A DNA stretch of 40,249 nucleotides from Pseudomonadota bacterium (lineage in GTDB: Bacteria > Pseudomonadota > Gammaproteobacteria > Burkholderiales > Burkholderiaceae_C): contig JAEWPH010000035.1 in assembly GCA_023460715.1 (NCBI GenBank), forward strand, positions 1 to 40,249, read 5' to 3'. Under the pieces are notes generated by a model. That model did no database searches, had not been told where the DNA came from, and saw only the letters and a list, made by a program, of their open reading frames with translations. How positions within the stretch are numbered: position 1 is the stretch's first letter; the number at the start of each line of letters is the position of its first letter. This document shows, piece by piece, positions 38,892 to 40,249 of this stretch. Both the position numbers and the translations under genes were made by a program.

Positions 38892-39010
38892 TCGCCATGT
38901 TGAAAAGCACGGGTGAGCCAAGGCGTCCATCGAGGTCCTCCACGGCTGCCCAGACATCCTGTATGTCGGTGTTTTCCCTTAATTCTCAACCGTAAAGCGT
39001 TCTGAAGCGC

Positions 39011-39040
39011 TTGCTGGCAGCGTGCTGTGCAGCCCATAAT
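39011..39040 (+). promoter_or_regulatory. Likely fruB promoter
   Basis: TTGCTG (39011-39016), 18-base spacer, CATAAT (39035-39040). The operator starts 8 bases after the -10 box, over the expected transcription start, so bound repressor would block initiation. Confidence 0.55.
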
Positions 39041-39047
39041 CACGTTT

Positions 39048-39060
39048 GGAATCGATACCA
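39048..39060. promoter_or_regulatory. LacI-type operator in front of fruB
   Basis: GGAATCGATACCA, the exact reverse complement of the site at 38879-38891. It lies 23 bases before the fruB start and just after the -10 box. Confidence 0.68.
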
Positions 39061-39082
39061 AATTTCGCAGGAGACATTGCCA

Positions 39083-40249
39083 TGTCCACCATTCCGGTCG
39101 AGGTGCGCCTGGGCGCGGCCCCGCACAACCGCGAAGACGCCGTGCGGGCCGCAGGCGCCTTGCTGGCCCAGGCCGGCCACATTCAGCCTGCCTATGTCGA
39201 CAGCCTGCTGCAGCGCGAGAAGGTGGCCAACACCTTTCTGGGCGAGGGCCTGGCCATTCCCCATGGCATGGTGGAAGACAAGCACCTGGTGCGCCGCACC
39301 GGCCTGGCCGTGCTGCAGGTGCCGGCCGGCGTGCGCTGGGGCGACGACGCCAAGCAGGCGCACCTGGTGGTGGCGATCGCCGCGTCGTCGGACGAGCACA
39401 TCCAGGTGCTGCGCCGCCTCACCCGCGTGATGCGCGATGGGGCGCTGATGCGCCGCCTGGCCACGACCACCGACGTCGGCGAGATCGTGCGCGCACTCAC
39501 CGGCGACGATGCCGTGGGCGGTGCGCAGGGCGGCAGCGGCGCACCGCCGGCCCTGGATGACTTTCCGCTGGGCCGCGAGCTGTCCTTGAACTACCCCAAC
39601 GGCCTGCACGCCCGGCCGGCCGGCGAATGGGCGCGCGTGGCCGGCCGCTTCAGCGCGCGGGTGCACGTGCGCTGCGGCGACACGGTGGCCGACGCCAAGA
39701 GCGTGGCCGCGCTGCTGGGCCTGGGTGCCGGGCGAGGCGCGCAGCTGCGCCTGTCGGCCCAGGGCACGGATGCGGCGGCGGCGCTTTCGACGTTGCACGC
39801 CACCATCCAGCGCCTGGGCGAGGAGGAAAGCCGGCAGGCCGAGCTATCCGCTGCGCGGCAGGCGCAGGCCCAGGGGCTGGGCGCCGAGCTGGGCGACTGG
39901 CAGCCCGCCGCGCGCCGCACCTTCACGGGCATCGCCGCCAGCCCCGGGCTGGTGGTGGGCACGCTGGTGCAGGCCGCAGGCACCGAGCTGGAAGTGGAAG
40001 ACCGCTTCACCACCATCGCCGAGGAAGCCGCCCAGCTGGACCGCGCGCTGGCCGCCGCGCTGGGCCAGTTGCAGCAACTGGCGGACGATGCCAAGGCCGG
40101 CGGCCGCGCCGAGCAGGCCGCCATCTTCACCGCGCACCAGGGCCTGCTGCAGGATGCCGACCTGCTGCAGGCCGTGAGCCGCCAGGTGGTGCAGCGCCAC
40201 GGCGCCGCCTGGGCCTGGCGCCATGCCATGGCCGAGCGCGTGGCCGCGC
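39083..40249 (+). CDS. fruB: Fructose PTS multiphosphoryl transfer protein FruB (EIIA-HPr-EI fusion), 5' part
   Basis: The frame opens at ATG 39083 after AGGAG and stays open to the end of the window, so the gene is incomplete here (388 full codons). It passes phosphate from PEP to the fructose permease. The EIIA-Fru domain (about 5-145) has the phosphorylated His61 in 'LAIPHGMVEDK'. The HPr domain (about 163-255) has His176 in 'PNGLHARPAGEWA' and the Ser207 region 'DAKSVAALLGL'. The EI domain starts near 280 ('FTGIAASPGLVVGTLV') and is cut by the window edge. The EIIA-HPr-EI order is that of pseudomonad and Acidovorax-type FruB. fruK and fruA are expected downstream. The divergent LacI-type gene and operators indicate fructose-controlled expression. 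Confidence 0.95.

Overview
The window is very GC-rich DNA with dense, short-spaced genes. Its gene content (an Ohr/OhrR pair, Bug-type solute receptors, a fused EIIA-HPr-EI fructose PTS protein, an STN-type TonB receptor paired with FecR) and dispersed repeats that I recognise from Acidovorax and relatives point to a betaproteobacterium of the Comamonadaceae, most likely Acidovorax-like. This placement is inference from gene content, not from a marker gene. No rRNA, tRNA, CRISPR array or intact insertion sequence was seen.

Layout. 1-2951: the end of a FecR-type anti-sigma protein and its TonB-dependent siderophore receptor. 2974-6605: a short-chain dehydrogenase, a GNAT acetyltransferase, and htpG with a heat-shock-type promoter. 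6749-10658: a gfcABCD/yjbEFGH-type exopolysaccharide operon in which gfcC and gfcD are fused and a strong terminator hairpin lies at the start of gfcB. A carbohydrate porin follows at 10851-12251. 12404-15760 (minus): an apparent operon of a metallophosphoesterase, a Ser/Thr kinase fused to a UspA domain, and the stress kinase SrkA, which carries an in-frame dispersed repeat. 16061-17017 (minus): ohr and ohrR with palindromic operators. 17164-20232: a small HTH regulator diverging from a tandem array of four zinc-ribbon membrane proteins, the first broken by a stop codon. I consider this array the best candidate for an undescribed system.

20520-25416 (minus): a catabolic operon made of a Bug receptor, RidA, an amidohydrolase, a fumarylacetoacetate-hydrolase family protein, an HpaH-like hydratase and an HpaI-like aldolase. 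It diverges from a flavin reductase and an IclR regulator (25636-27074). 27075-27923 (minus): 3-hydroxybutyryl-CoA dehydrogenase. 28024-33735: a soluble PAS sensor kinase and NarL-type regulator, a perfect 19-nt dyad, a nitrate/cyanate-type ABC transporter and cyanase. 34078-35319: purT. 35412-37752: a less GC-rich patch with a broken SnoaL-like fragment, an NmrA-SnoaL fusion and an HxlR regulator. 37796-40249: a LacI-type regulator diverging from fruB, with two matching operators; fruB runs off the window.

Functional themes. Stress response (HtpG, SrkA, kinase-Usp, Ohr), cell-surface polysaccharide and siderophore uptake, aromatic-type catabolism, cyanate/nitrate nitrogen use and fructose uptake sit as separate modules, most with a local regulator and a palindromic operator candidate beside them.
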